Assembly: GCA_017608995.1 (NCBI GenBank)
Contig: JAFCEU010000002.1
Span: 1 to 20,660, forward strand
DNA length: 20,660 bases
Direction: 5' to 3'
Origin: Candidatus Iainarchaeum sp.
GTDB taxonomy: Archaea; Iainarchaeota; Iainarchaeia; Iainarchaeales; DTGL01
A program made the translations under genes and the position numbers. Positions 1 to 7,151 of the stretch are shown one piece after another. Under the pieces are notes generated by a model that searched no databases, was not told the DNA's origin, and saw nothing but the letters and a program-made list of their open reading frames with translations. Each line of letters starts with the position of its first letter. Position 1 is the first letter of the stretch.

Positions 1-849
1 TTCCCTTATTATTTCTGTGTGCTTTAGCAAATCCTTGCTTCTTTCAATAGTTTCCTTTACTCCATATTCATCGGTATAAGCGGTACTAACTGTTCCAAGT
101 ATTCTCTCTTTTAGTCTATAATCCAAAAGCTCTTTTTCTAGAAATGTTTCTTTTGTCATTCCAGGGCCAGCTATTATTATGCCTTTTATTTTGTCAATAT
201 AAGGAACCAACGCTTTGTTCATAGCCTCAGCGATTTTTTTATAGAAGTTGTATTCAGCTTCTTCACGCAAATGTTCAAAGCGCTTTGCTGATTGCCCACC
301 TGCCCTGATTTTTCCAGCAACATTGCTTCTAAACTTTCCAACAATCTCATACTTTTTTCCTTTCAGTAGCGCAATAGTCGCTTCATTTTTATCCATTACG
401 AGAATTCCATAGATCTCTGTGGGTTTTCCCATTTCTTCGAGCGGCTCAAGATTGAATTCCGAATCACACCAGTATAACTTGGTTTCAAGCCTCTTTATTG
501 GTACTACAGTAAAGAGCTTTATATTGGATTTCCCTTCCTGTTTTGAGATATTGCCGCAAAATATCGCAAGGCCATTCTTTGGAATATTGAAATCTATCTG
601 CTTCAATAGGTTTATTATCTTCTTTAGTGCACCCTGCACATTCTTCCTTGTATTGGGATCCTTTATATTTGAGCTTTGGCTTCGTTCGTTTATCAGCTGA
701 GACATTACAGAGCTTCTATCTGTGCCATAGGGTATGTAAAGCGATATGAGCTCTGTTCCAGAGCCCTTAAAGCTTTTGAGTTTTCTGAGCTTTTTGTTGA
801 AGAGGTTAAGCTCAGCATCACTAATTTCCTCTATAATTTCCTTTTTCAT
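1..849 (-). CDS. prf1: Peptide chain release factor aRF1 (5' part; 3' end outside window)
   Basis: Class I release factor that recognises all stop codons in the ribosomal A site and triggers peptidyl-tRNA hydrolysis. The 283 visible codons cover the N and M domains and the beginning of the C domain. A full aRF1 is about 410-420 residues, so roughly the last 130 are beyond the left edge. Visible landmarks are GTELISLYIP (31-40, GTS-loop region), E55, the NIKS-position motif at 61-64, YxCxxxF (Y126, C128, F132) and the catalytic GGQ (184-186) in RAGGQSAKRFEHLREEA. The oddity is that the NIKS motif reads NIKD. The ATG at 849 starts MKKEIIEEIS. An AT-rich TATA-like stretch at about 903-917 on this strand would place transcription start some 30 nt upstream. 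The gene is divergent from UMP kinase. Family identity is very secure. Confidence 0.96.
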   Translation of the reverse strand, partial: MKKEIIEEISDAELNLFNKKLRKLKSFKGSGTELISLYIPYGTDRSSVMSQLINERSQSSNIKDPNTRKNVQGALKKIINLLKQIDFNIPKNGLAIFCGNISKQEGKSNIKLFTVVPIKRLETKLYWCDSEFNLEPLEEMGKPTEIYGILVMDKNEATIALLKGKKYEIVGKFRSNVAGKIRAGGQSAKRFEHLREEAEYNFYKKIAEAMNKALVPYIDKIKGIIIAGPGMTKETFLEKELLDYRLKERILGTVSTAYTDEYGVKETIERSKDLLKHTEIIRE

Positions 850-901
850 ACGGATTCACTTAGAGCTTTAAATTCCAATAATTTAATGTAAAAAAAGGTA
901 G

Positions 902-936
902 TTTTAAATATAAAAGTACCCAATTAAATATAAAAA
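902..936. promoter_or_regulatory. Divergent promoter region, aRF1 / UMP kinase
   Basis: The 12-mer TTAAATATAAAA occurs twice as a direct repeat, at 904-915 and 925-936. The right copy lies about 45-50 nt before the UMP kinase ATG, so it is a plausible TATA box for the plus strand with a short leader. The left copy read on the minus strand (TTTATATTTAA) is about 60 nt upstream of the aRF1 ATG. Assignment rests on position and A+T composition only. Confidence 0.5.
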
Positions 937-978
937 GGATTAATAAAGGATACAAATAACTCCTTTAAGGTGCTCCAC

Positions 979-1773
979 ATGCTAGATGAAGGCCTGTTTA
1001 AAATATTTGAAGATAACGAAGAAAGCGCTGAAGAAACTTCAACAGCTAGCAATATGGCTGAACCCGTAGAAAGCATAACCTTCGCTAAAACTATTGTTGT
1101 TTCTGTTGGTGGCTCGCTCATTATTAAAGAAAAGCCAGACGCAGCGCTAATAGGAAAGCTCGCCGAAAAAATAAATTCGCTTCATAAGCGCGGCTATCGC
1201 TTTGTGATAGTTGTTGGCGGCGGCAGGGTATGCAGGAATTATATTGCCGTAGCAAAAGCACTCGGGGCCAGCAATTTCATTGCAGATTCGATAGGAATTG
1301 CAGTTACAAGAATCAACGCTATGCTCATGATTCAAGCGCTAGATAACGCCTATCCAGAGGTACTCACCGATGTTCTAAAAGCAAAGGCAATATTGGATTC
1401 TGGCAAGATTCCAGTATATGGTGGCCTGTTGCCGGGCATAACAACTGATTGTGTGGCAGCGCTTATTGCAGAATACCTCAACGCGGAGTTCATCAACCTA
1501 ACTGACGTTGATGGTGTTTACTCAGCAGACCCAAAGACAAATCCTAACGCAAAGTTCTATCCTGAATTAAGCTACGATCGTTTGCTAGCGTTAATGAAGC
1601 TTGCGGAAAGCAAGCCGGGCCAAAACCTAGTGCTTGATTTGCCAGCATGCCTCATTTTAAAGCGCTCTAAAGTCCCTGCTTTAATACTAAACGGCAACGA
1701 TTTGGACAACTTCGTTGCAGCAATAGAAGGTGGAGAGTTTAGAGGCACGCGAATCATTGAGCGGGAAGAGTAA
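979..1773 (+). CDS. pyrH: UMP kinase (archaeal PyrH type)
   Basis: Amino-acid-kinase-family enzyme that phosphorylates UMP to UDP in the cytosol, for pyrimidine nucleotide synthesis. Visible blocks are VVSVGGSLI (phosphate-binding loop), VIVVGGGRVCRNYI, DSIGIAVTRINAMLM and GGLLPGITTDCVAALIAEY, then INLTDVDGVYSADPK (nucleotide-binding region). These match archaeal UMP kinase better than aspartokinase or carbamate kinase. Archaeal UMP kinases are about 225 residues and begin close to the GGS loop. This one carries about 40 extra, acidic N-terminal residues (LDEGLFKIFEDNEESAEET). I chose ATG 979 because GGTG at 969-972 sits 6 nt before it as a Shine-Dalgarno. The in-frame GTG at 970 is inside that motif and is probably not a start. 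ATG 1054 would remove most of the extension but has no SD. It converges on dph2. Confidence 0.92.
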   Translation: MLDEGLFKIFEDNEESAEETSTASNMAEPVESITFAKTIVVSVGGSLIIKEKPDAALIGKLAEKINSLHKRGYRFVIVVGGGRVCRNYIAVAKALGASNFIADSIGIAVTRINAMLMIQALDNAYPEVLTDVLKAKAILDSGKIPVYGGLLPGITTDCVAALIAEYLNAEFINLTDVDGVYSADPKTNPNAKFYPELSYDRLLALMKLAESKPGQNLVLDLPACLILKRSKVPALILNGNDLDNFVAAIEGGEFRGTRIIEREE

Positions 1774-1792
1774 GAAGAGTTATGTATAATAA

Positions 1793-2761
1793 TTACAATG
1801 TTTTTCGCTTTCCGAGCATAACTAACAATTCTTCAAAACTTATCAGCGGCTTTTTCCAATGTTGCGAATCATCTACCAAGCGAGGGCAGGCGATAAAAAC
1901 AAAAGCATCTAATTCAAAATCAAGAAGCATAGGCTCGCTTATATTATCGACAGCAATTATTGTTGCTTCCCTGCCTTTTTTCTCCAAAAGCTTTTTCGCT
2001 TCTACTGCTTTTTCTTCATTAAATTGCCCCGGTTTTGTGCTAAGCAATATTCCAAATCGCTTTGCTTGCATCGCCTTTGCGATTACCGCATAGCGTTTCT
2101 TCAAAAACTTGCTTAGCTCCTTTTCATCCAACCACGATAGTGATTTTGAAAGTGGATTGAGCGCTAACACCGGTTTCTTTTCCGAGCGCAGTATCCCTAG
2201 CGCATGGAATACGCCATCGCCAACAAAAAACACTGCTTTGCTTTTACTTTTTGCTGCTTGCGTTTCACAGCCAAGCACCTGGCCTTCCACACCAAAGGCG
2301 CTTTTCTTAAGCTCTATTGTAATGCCTTCTTTTTTGGCCTCTTTTACAAGCTCTTTGAGCAGCTCAAGATATTGAATTGCTGCAACGCCAATGATCCTTT
2401 TTATCCCTTTGTTTTTAAGCTCTCCAATAAGCATTTTTGCAAGCTCTTTCTGCTCCTTCCTGCTAAATGTGTATTTTAAGGGAAAATACACAACTTTTTT
2501 CATATTCAGCATTTTATTGTGCCCTATATGCAATACTAAATCTGGCTTAACCATCTTCATAGCTTTTATTGGCAAATCACAAGCACCAAAGCAATTATCA
2601 GCGGAAATAAAAACCCTTGCTTTTGCTTCTTTTTCCAATTTATGCGCAAGTTTTACCGCAAGCCTTTTCAATCCTGCTGGCGCCTGCACTAGCACCTTCT
2701 TTGCTTTTCTCCTTTTAACCTCTTTAATAATCGCTTTTTCATCAATCCAGAGCTTTGCCAT
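1793..2761 (-). CDS. dph2: Diphthamide biosynthesis enzyme Dph2
   Basis: Archaeal Dph2 is a homodimeric [4Fe-4S] non-canonical radical-SAM enzyme. It transfers the 3-amino-3-carboxypropyl group of SAM to a histidine of elongation factor 2, the first step of diphthamide formation. The 322-residue length fits the family. Cysteines lie where the three cluster ligands are expected: DNCFGACDLP (C57, C61), LGCET (C165) and FIACPRLVDDS (C292). Other family blocks are VQAPAGLKR (25-33) and LHIGH (77-81). The ATG lies 4 nt after the ppsA stop on the same strand, so the two are probably co-transcribed. There is no obvious metabolic link between them. The stop is TAA, converging on UMP kinase with a 19-nt gap. 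Other diphthamide genes are not in the window. Confidence 0.94.
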   Translation of the reverse strand: MAKLWIDEKAIIKEVKRRKAKKVLVQAPAGLKRLAVKLAHKLEKEAKARVFISADNCFGACDLPIKAMKMVKPDLVLHIGHNKMLNMKKVVYFPLKYTFSRKEQKELAKMLIGELKNKGIKRIIGVAAIQYLELLKELVKEAKKEGITIELKKSAFGVEGQVLGCETQAAKSKSKAVFFVGDGVFHALGILRSEKKPVLALNPLSKSLSWLDEKELSKFLKKRYAVIAKAMQAKRFGILLSTKPGQFNEEKAVEAKKLLEKKGREATIIAVDNISEPMLLDFELDAFVFIACPRLVDDSQHWKKPLISFEELLVMLGKRKTL

Positions 2762-2765
2762 AGAA

Positions 2766-5459
2766 TCAGCCGCTTTTTTCTTTAGCTTCTTTAAGCTCTT
2801 TTAAGCTTTCTAAGATAAGTCTTTTCTCTTCGCTTAAAACTACGTGCCTTATATTCTCCACAGCATCTATGTTTGCAGAGAGCGAATCAATTCCATATCT
2901 TACAAGTATTCTTGCCATCTCCGGGTTGCTTGCAGCTTGTCCGCAAATTGAAGTCTGCACGCCAGCCTTTTTACAAGCGTCTATAACCATTTTAATCTGC
3001 TTGAGCACAGCGGGGTGCATCTCATTGAAATGCTTCTGTATGCGCTCGTTGTTTCTATCCAAACCTAAAGTTAATTGCGTTAGGTCGTTAGTTCCAAATG
3101 AGATAAAGTCAATGCCTTCCTTTAATATATCTTCTATTGTTAGTGCTGCTGCAGGCACCTCAATCATAACACCAAATTCGAGTTTGCCTTTTTCTTGCTT
3201 TAAGCCAACTTCCTTAGCTATCTTCTTCGCTTCTCTTACCTGCGAAGCATCATGCACAAAGGGCAACATTACCCCTATGTTACCATATCCTTCTTCTAGA
3301 AGCTGTTTTATTGCTAAAAACTGTGCTTTTAAAAGCTCCGGCTGATCTAAGTCGCGCCTTATCCCATGCCATCCAAGCATTGGGTTCTCTTCGTGCGGCT
3401 CATACTGGCCACCTTCCAGGTTTCTATATTCATCGGTGCGTGCATCAAATGTTCTATACCATACGGGCTTTCCTTTGAACTCCTTCAGCACAGTTTCAAT
3501 TCCATCGTGCACAGCTTTCACAAGCTTATCTATTTCATTTCTACGTATATATTCTGCTGGATGTACACCATTAGCGGTAATCATATGTTCTGCTCTCAAT
3601 AGGCCCACACCGTCAGCACCGGTTTGAGCAGCATGCTTTGCAGCCTCTGGCAAAGCAACATTCACTTTTACCTTTGCAGCTATTTCCCGTAGCAATTCAG
3701 TGAGCATCTTTACCTCTTCTTCAAGTTCCTTTTCGCTTAACTTGCTTGCCTCTTTCTCTCCAAACTTTTCTACAATTTCCCTGGCTTCTTCATGCTCTCT
3801 TATTTTATGTCGTTCTTCAAGTCCGCGAAGAATCGCTTGCTTTTTCTCAGCAACCTTTTTCTTTATCTCTGCAAGCTTTTCCTTCGTTTGCTTCAGCTCT
3901 TCAAGGGTTTTCTTCTCTTCCTTTATCTGCTGAGCTATTCCGCGCAAACCTGGCTTTGGCCGCACATAAACAGCTTCTTTTTGCAATACTTTGAAGCGCT
4001 CCTTTTCTTCGCTCTCAAGTTCAAGCTTTATTGCTTCCTCAAGCAAATCAACTTCCTCAAGCTTGATTATTTTATCTGTTGTTTTTTCAGGCATCTCTAT
4101 CTTCAGCTCACCTTCATACACGTAGCCGTTGTAGCCATCTACCGTTACAGTCATGCCATCCTTAAGCTTCTTCGTTCCATTTTCAGTACCGACAATGCAC
4201 GGAATGCCGAGCTCTCTGCTTACAATAGCAGCATGGCAAGTAGTGCCGCCTTCATCCGTAACTATCGCTTTACTTTTCTTCATTATTGGTACCCAATCCG
4301 GGTTTGTCATCTTTGTTACAAGTATGCAGCTCTCCTTCACTTTCTCTATATCCTTTATTGTTGGCACGACTATAACCTTGCCAGAAGCAATGCCCGGGCT
4401 TGCAGCCAAGCCATCTACCAGCACTTTTGCTTTCAGCTCACCAACTTTTTCCCTTCTTAGCATCTCTTTTTCAACCTTATCCTTAAGGGAGAGCGTTGTT
4501 ATCGCTCTGCTTTGTAATATTTTTATTTCGTTCCCCTCAATAGCCCATTCTATATCTTGTGGTGCTTTATAATGCATTTCAATCTGCCTTCCGAGTTTTG
4601 CCAATTCAATGATTTTGTTATCAGAAATCTTTTGCTTTGAGCCTTTAGCTTCGCTCAGCACTATCTTCTTGGTTTTGCCAGCAGAACGCTTTAGCATCCA
4701 TTCCTGACAGCTAATCTTTTTCTCTATTATTTTCATGGTCTTTTTATCTACGATATAAGTGTCTGGTGTTATGCTGCCTGAAACAATCGCTTCTCCTAAA
4801 CCGAAGCATGCTTCAATTATTATCTTGCTTGTATCACCGGTTGGATCAGCAGTAAACATTACCCCGCTTTTCTCAGAATCAACCATCTTCTGCACAATAA
4901 CCGCAATGCCTACCTTTTCTGTTGGGAAGCCTTTTTTCTTTCTGTAAAAAACAGCTCTTGCAGTGAAAAGCGAAGCCCAGCAGTTCTTAACCGCTCGCAA
5001 CAATGCTTCCCTGCCGTGCACATTCAAGTAAGTTTCCTGTTGCCCTGCAAAGCTTGCTTCCGGCAAGTCCTCTGCAGTAGCTGAGCTACGCACAGCAACA
5101 TATGCTTGCTCGCTTGAAGTAAGCCAAGCTAAGCGCTGCTCGCCAAGCTTGCAGTATGCATTTATTATTTCATTCTTCAATTCTTCGCTCATCGAAGTTT
5201 TTTTAATGAGCTCTCTTACTTCAGCAGTTACCTTTTTCAACTCAGCAGTATTATCAACATCTAGCGCATCTATCTTTTCAATAATTTCTTTTTTTATACC
5301 GGTACTTTCTATAAAGTCGAAATATGCCTTTGAGGTTATAATAAAGCCTGCAGGCACAGGAAAGTTTGCATTTACTAGCTCGCCGAGATTTGCACCTTTG
5401 CCACCCACCAATGCAACATCTTTAGCTCTAACCTCTCGAAACCAAACAACATTTCGCAT
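2766..5459 (-). CDS. ppsA: Phosphoenolpyruvate synthase (pyruvate, water dikinase)
   Basis: Converts pyruvate, ATP and water to PEP, AMP and phosphate, usually for gluconeogenesis. All three domains are present (residue numbers from the GTG at 5468; subtract 3 for the preferred start). The ATP-grasp N-terminus has VGGKGANLGEL (21-31) and AVRSSATAEDLPEASFAGQQ. The swivel domain has the phosphohistidine in DEGGTTCHAAIVSREL (H412). The C-terminal TIM barrel has GADGVGLLRAEHM, FGTNDLTQLTLGLDR and the catalytic Cys in ICGQAASNPE (C842). The product is 897 residues, against roughly 760-820 for ordinary PpsA. The excess is a Lys/Glu-rich, coiled-coil-like insert at about 470-600, between swivel and barrel. 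I chose ATG 5459 because AGGTG lies 6 nt upstream. The GTG at 5468 is inside that SD. The stop is TGA, 4 nt before dph2. Confidence 0.95.
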   Translation of the reverse strand: MRNVVWFREVRAKDVALVGGKGANLGELVNANFPVPAGFIITSKAYFDFIESTGIKKEIIEKIDALDVDNTAELKKVTAEVRELIKKTSMSEELKNEIINAYCKLGEQRLAWLTSSEQAYVAVRSSATAEDLPEASFAGQQETYLNVHGREALLRAVKNCWASLFTARAVFYRKKKGFPTEKVGIAVIVQKMVDSEKSGVMFTADPTGDTSKIIIEACFGLGEAIVSGSITPDTYIVDKKTMKIIEKKISCQEWMLKRSAGKTKKIVLSEAKGSKQKISDNKIIELAKLGRQIEMHYKAPQDIEWAIEGNEIKILQSRAITTLSLKDKVEKEMLRREKVGELKAKVLVDGLAASPGIASGKVIVVPTIKDIEKVKESCILVTKMTNPDWVPIMKKSKAIVTDEGGTTCHAAIVSRELGIPCIVGTENGTKKLKDGMTVTVDGYNGYVYEGELKIEMPEKTTDKIIKLEEVDLLEEAIKLELESEEKERFKVLQKEAVYVRPKPGLRGIAQQIKEEKKTLEELKQTKEKLAEIKKKVAEKKQAILRGLEERHKIREHEEAREIVEKFGEKEASKLSEKELEEEVKMLTELLREIAAKVKVNVALPEAAKHAAQTGADGVGLLRAEHMITANGVHPAEYIRRNEIDKLVKAVHDGIETVLKEFKGKPVWYRTFDARTDEYRNLEGGQYEPHEENPMLGWHGIRRDLDQPELLKAQFLAIKQLLEEGYGNIGVMLPFVHDASQVREAKKIAKEVGLKQEKGKLEFGVMIEVPAAALTIEDILKEGIDFISFGTNDLTQLTLGLDRNNERIQKHFNEMHPAVLKQIKMVIDACKKAGVQTSICGQAASNPEMARILVRYGIDSLSANIDAVENIRHVVLSEEKRLILESLKELKEAKEKSG

Positions 5460-5517
5460 CTTTAACACCTATAATGAAAAACACCGAGCTGATTTATTAA
5501 TCTAACGTTCTGCTTAA

Positions 5518-5557
5518 ACGAAAAAATTAAATATGAGCGTGCAGTGCTTATTTTATG
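5518..5557 (+). promoter_or_regulatory. TATA-like box of the 239-residue protein gene
   Basis: The sequence AAAAAATTAAATATGAG, with core TTAAATAT at about 5526-5533, lies about 25 nt before the ATG at 5555. That is the archaeal TATA-to-start-site distance, so the transcript is probably leaderless. No SD is seen before the ATG. The same AT-rich block lies on the ppsA side of the divergent intergenic region. Confidence 0.45.
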
Positions 5558-6274
5558 ATGAAGGAAACCGAATCCAAGAAGGCAGATTTAATCCAATTAA
5601 AAATAAGGGGGCTTCAGATAGCAAAGAATAAAAAGGCAATCATAAGGCGTTATAGCAAGAATGAGAGGCTTTATGTTGGAGAGCGCCTTTTCGAAAAACA
5701 AATAGATTATCTCTTAAAAAATGGCGTTCCTAGATATAGGATACACTCCTGGCTGAGAACTACAAAGGGCTTCATGTGGTTTTTGGAGACTCCACTTACA
5801 ACTATAAAAGAGATTCGAGAAGTGCTTTCAAAATTTAGGCTGGCTCCAGCATTTCCAGTGGTGATAGCAGCCCATATGCGCACCAATATTAAAGAGAGGG
5901 AACCACAGCAACTTGCAAAAAAATTGCAAGAATTGTTCGCTTTTGGTGCCTTGTATTATCCAGGTCGCAGAGAGAAGCTAAAGATGTTCCTTTTGAGGCA
6001 CCCGCACCTCATAACAATGCCCCTCCCTACTTTTAAAGCAACTCTTGCAAAAAGCAATCCAACAACCGCTGAAGCGATAAAACACACAATTGAGCTCGCA
6101 AAAAATGCAGGATTTTCTTCTGAAGAGGCACTCAGAGCAATGCAAAGATTCTGCAGAAGAGGCAAGCCAGTGGCGCACGTTGAAAAGCTTATGAGAGAAA
6201 GAGTTAGAAAAATTCACGAAAGAAAAAGAAAAATCAGAACGCCCAGGGTAAAATCAAAGCGAAAACCACGCTAA
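5555..6274 (+). CDS. Unrecognised basic helical protein (weakly mTERF-like)
   Basis: A 239-residue protein that I do not recognise as a named family. It is predicted mostly alpha-helical, with no membrane segment, Cys cluster or nucleotide-binding loop. Segments have the rhythm of helical-repeat proteins: LLKNGVPRYRIHSWLRTTKG near 53-72, FLLRHPHLITMPLPTFKATL near 144-163, and IELAKNAGFSSEEALRAMQRF after that. The pattern 'leader - P - two hydrophobics - L - helix - G - S/P - helix' resembles mTERF repeats, but only by eye. The last 35 residues are extremely Lys/Arg-rich (HERKRKIRTPRVKSKRKPR), suggesting nucleic-acid or ribosome binding. It sits 78 nt upstream of L10e on the same strand and is divergent from ppsA, so a translation-related role is possible. 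Start is ATG 5555 or the adjacent ATG 5558. It is a real gene by length, composition and promoter; its function is unknown. Confidence 0.8.
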   Translation: MMKETESKKADLIQLKIRGLQIAKNKKAIIRRYSKNERLYVGERLFEKQIDYLLKNGVPRYRIHSWLRTTKGFMWFLETPLTTIKEIREVLSKFRLAPAFPVVIAAHMRTNIKEREPQQLAKKLQELFAFGALYYPGRREKLKMFLLRHPHLITMPLPTFKATLAKSNPTTAEAIKHTIELAKNAGFSSEEALRAMQRFCRRGKPVAHVEKLMRERVRKIHERKRKIRTPRVKSKRKPR

Positions 6275-6275
6275 A

Positions 6276-6346
6276 AGCAATATTTAAAAAACCATCATAA
6301 GAGTATTTCTATATTGAGCTGCTTTTATTGGTTTTCTGGTTGGTGC
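6276..6346 (+). promoter_or_regulatory. Promoter and SD of the L10e gene
   Basis: An AT-rich TATA-like stretch, ATATTTAAAAAA, lies at about 6281-6292. It would start transcription near 6310-6320. GGTG at about 6342-6345 is 7 nt before ATG 6353 and fixes that codon as the start rather than the in-frame upstream codon at 6314. Confidence 0.5.
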
Positions 6347-6352
6347 ATTAAA

Positions 6353-7048
6353 ATGGGTTTAAGACCTGGCAGATGCTATTCAAGCCTCGAGCAGAGGCCG
6401 TACACAAGGGTAGCTGTCAAAGTGCACGAAAAGAACTATGTTGGTGCTATTCCTCCCCTCAGAATAAGACAATTTAACATGGGCAATCCGAGGAAGAAAT
6501 ATACTCATATTGCTGATCTTGTCGTCGAAAAAGGCGTGCAGATAAGAGACAACGCATTCGAAGCTGCAAGAATCTGCATAAACAGGTTTTTGAACAACAA
6601 GATAGGTAAAGACAACTATTTTATGCGCATTCGCGTATTTCCGCACCAGGTGCTAAGAGAGCACAAGCAGGCTCAGGGCGCAGGTGCAGACCGTGTTTCG
6701 CAAGGGATGAGTCATGCTTTCGGTAAGCCAATCGGCAGGGCTGTTAGAGTTCGTAAGGGACAAGTGGTTATCAGCGTGCTTGCAATGCAGGAGCATATGG
6801 CTATTGTTAAGAAAGCACTGCTCCGCGCAAAAGACAAATTCCCTTGTCCGATAAGCGTCAAAATACACACAGATGTTGAATCTATAGGTACTAGACCAAG
6901 CCATATTATAGAAGAAATTACAGAGCTTGAGGAGAAGAAGAAAGAGGAGGAAGAGAAGGTAGAAGGTGCAGAGAGCAAAGAAGCTAAGGAAGAGAAGGGT
7001 AAAGAGGAAGCCAAAGGGAAGAAAGAAAGCAGTGAGAAGAAAGAGTAA
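6353..7048 (+). CDS. rpl10e: Large-subunit ribosomal protein L10e (uL16)
   Basis: Ribosomal protein near the peptidyl-transferase and A-site region of the 50S subunit, homologous to eukaryotic RPL10 and bacterial L16. Family blocks are MGLRPGRCYSSLEQRPYTR, RIRQFNMGNP, RIRVFPHQVLREHKQAQGAGADR and GMSHAFGKPIGRAVRV. The core ends around residue 175, the usual family length. The remaining 55 or so residues form a low-complexity Lys/Glu tail (ELEEKKKEEEEKVEGAESKE and onward), which is unusual. A C-terminal tail could reach into the ribosome interior or be flexible. The start at ATG 6353 is set by the conserved MGLRPGRCY N-terminus and the SD. Thirteen extra residues from the in-frame codon at 6314 do not fit the family. 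The stop is TAA, with a possible terminator hairpin immediately after. Confidence 0.96.
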   Translation: MGLRPGRCYSSLEQRPYTRVAVKVHEKNYVGAIPPLRIRQFNMGNPRKKYTHIADLVVEKGVQIRDNAFEAARICINRFLNNKIGKDNYFMRIRVFPHQVLREHKQAQGAGADRVSQGMSHAFGKPIGRAVRVRKGQVVISVLAMQEHMAIVKKALLRAKDKFPCPISVKIHTDVESIGTRPSHIIEEITELEEKKKEEEEKVEGAESKEAKEEKGKEEAKGKKESSEKKE

Positions 7049-7074
7049 CTATTTCGTCTTTTTAGAAAAATAGT
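7048..7074. terminator. Hairpin between convergent L10e and tRNA-Cys
   Basis: Inverted repeat ACTATTT (7048-7054) / AAATAGT (7068-7074), starting on the last base of the L10e stop codon. The T-rich stretch CTTTTT lies in the loop, and a T-run appears on either strand. It sits between convergent units, so a bidirectional termination role is plausible. The stem is only 7 bp and AT-rich. Confidence 0.35.
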
Positions 7075-7079
7075 CGTTA

Positions 7080-7150
7080 AGCGGGAGAGGGGAGTCGAAC
7101 CCCTCTAACTCGGTCTGCAGCCGAGTGCATAGCCGCTCTGCCACTCCCGC
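7080..7150 (-). tRNA. tRNA-Cys (GCA)
   Basis: Read on the minus strand, the acceptor stem is GCGGGAG pairing with CTCCCGC. The D arm is GCA...TGC, the anticodon stem is CTCGG/CCGAG with loop CTGCAGA (anticodon GCA), and the T arm is AGGGG-TTCGACT-CCCCT. The discriminator is U73, the cysteine identity base. CCA is not encoded and there is no intron. The gene is 71 nt. No TATA-like sequence lies in the usual 25-40 nt window upstream. That space is occupied by a 9-bp hairpin whose foot is one nucleotide from the tRNA 5' end, so the primary transcript probably has a long structured leader. Confidence 0.95.
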
Positions 7151-7151
7151 A

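Noticed and set aside
2109..5505. Several long plus-strand frames opposite dph2 and ppsA
   Set aside because: They are antisense shadows of strongly conserved genes, rich in Ser/Phe/Leu from reversed Lys/Glu codons, with no family likeness.
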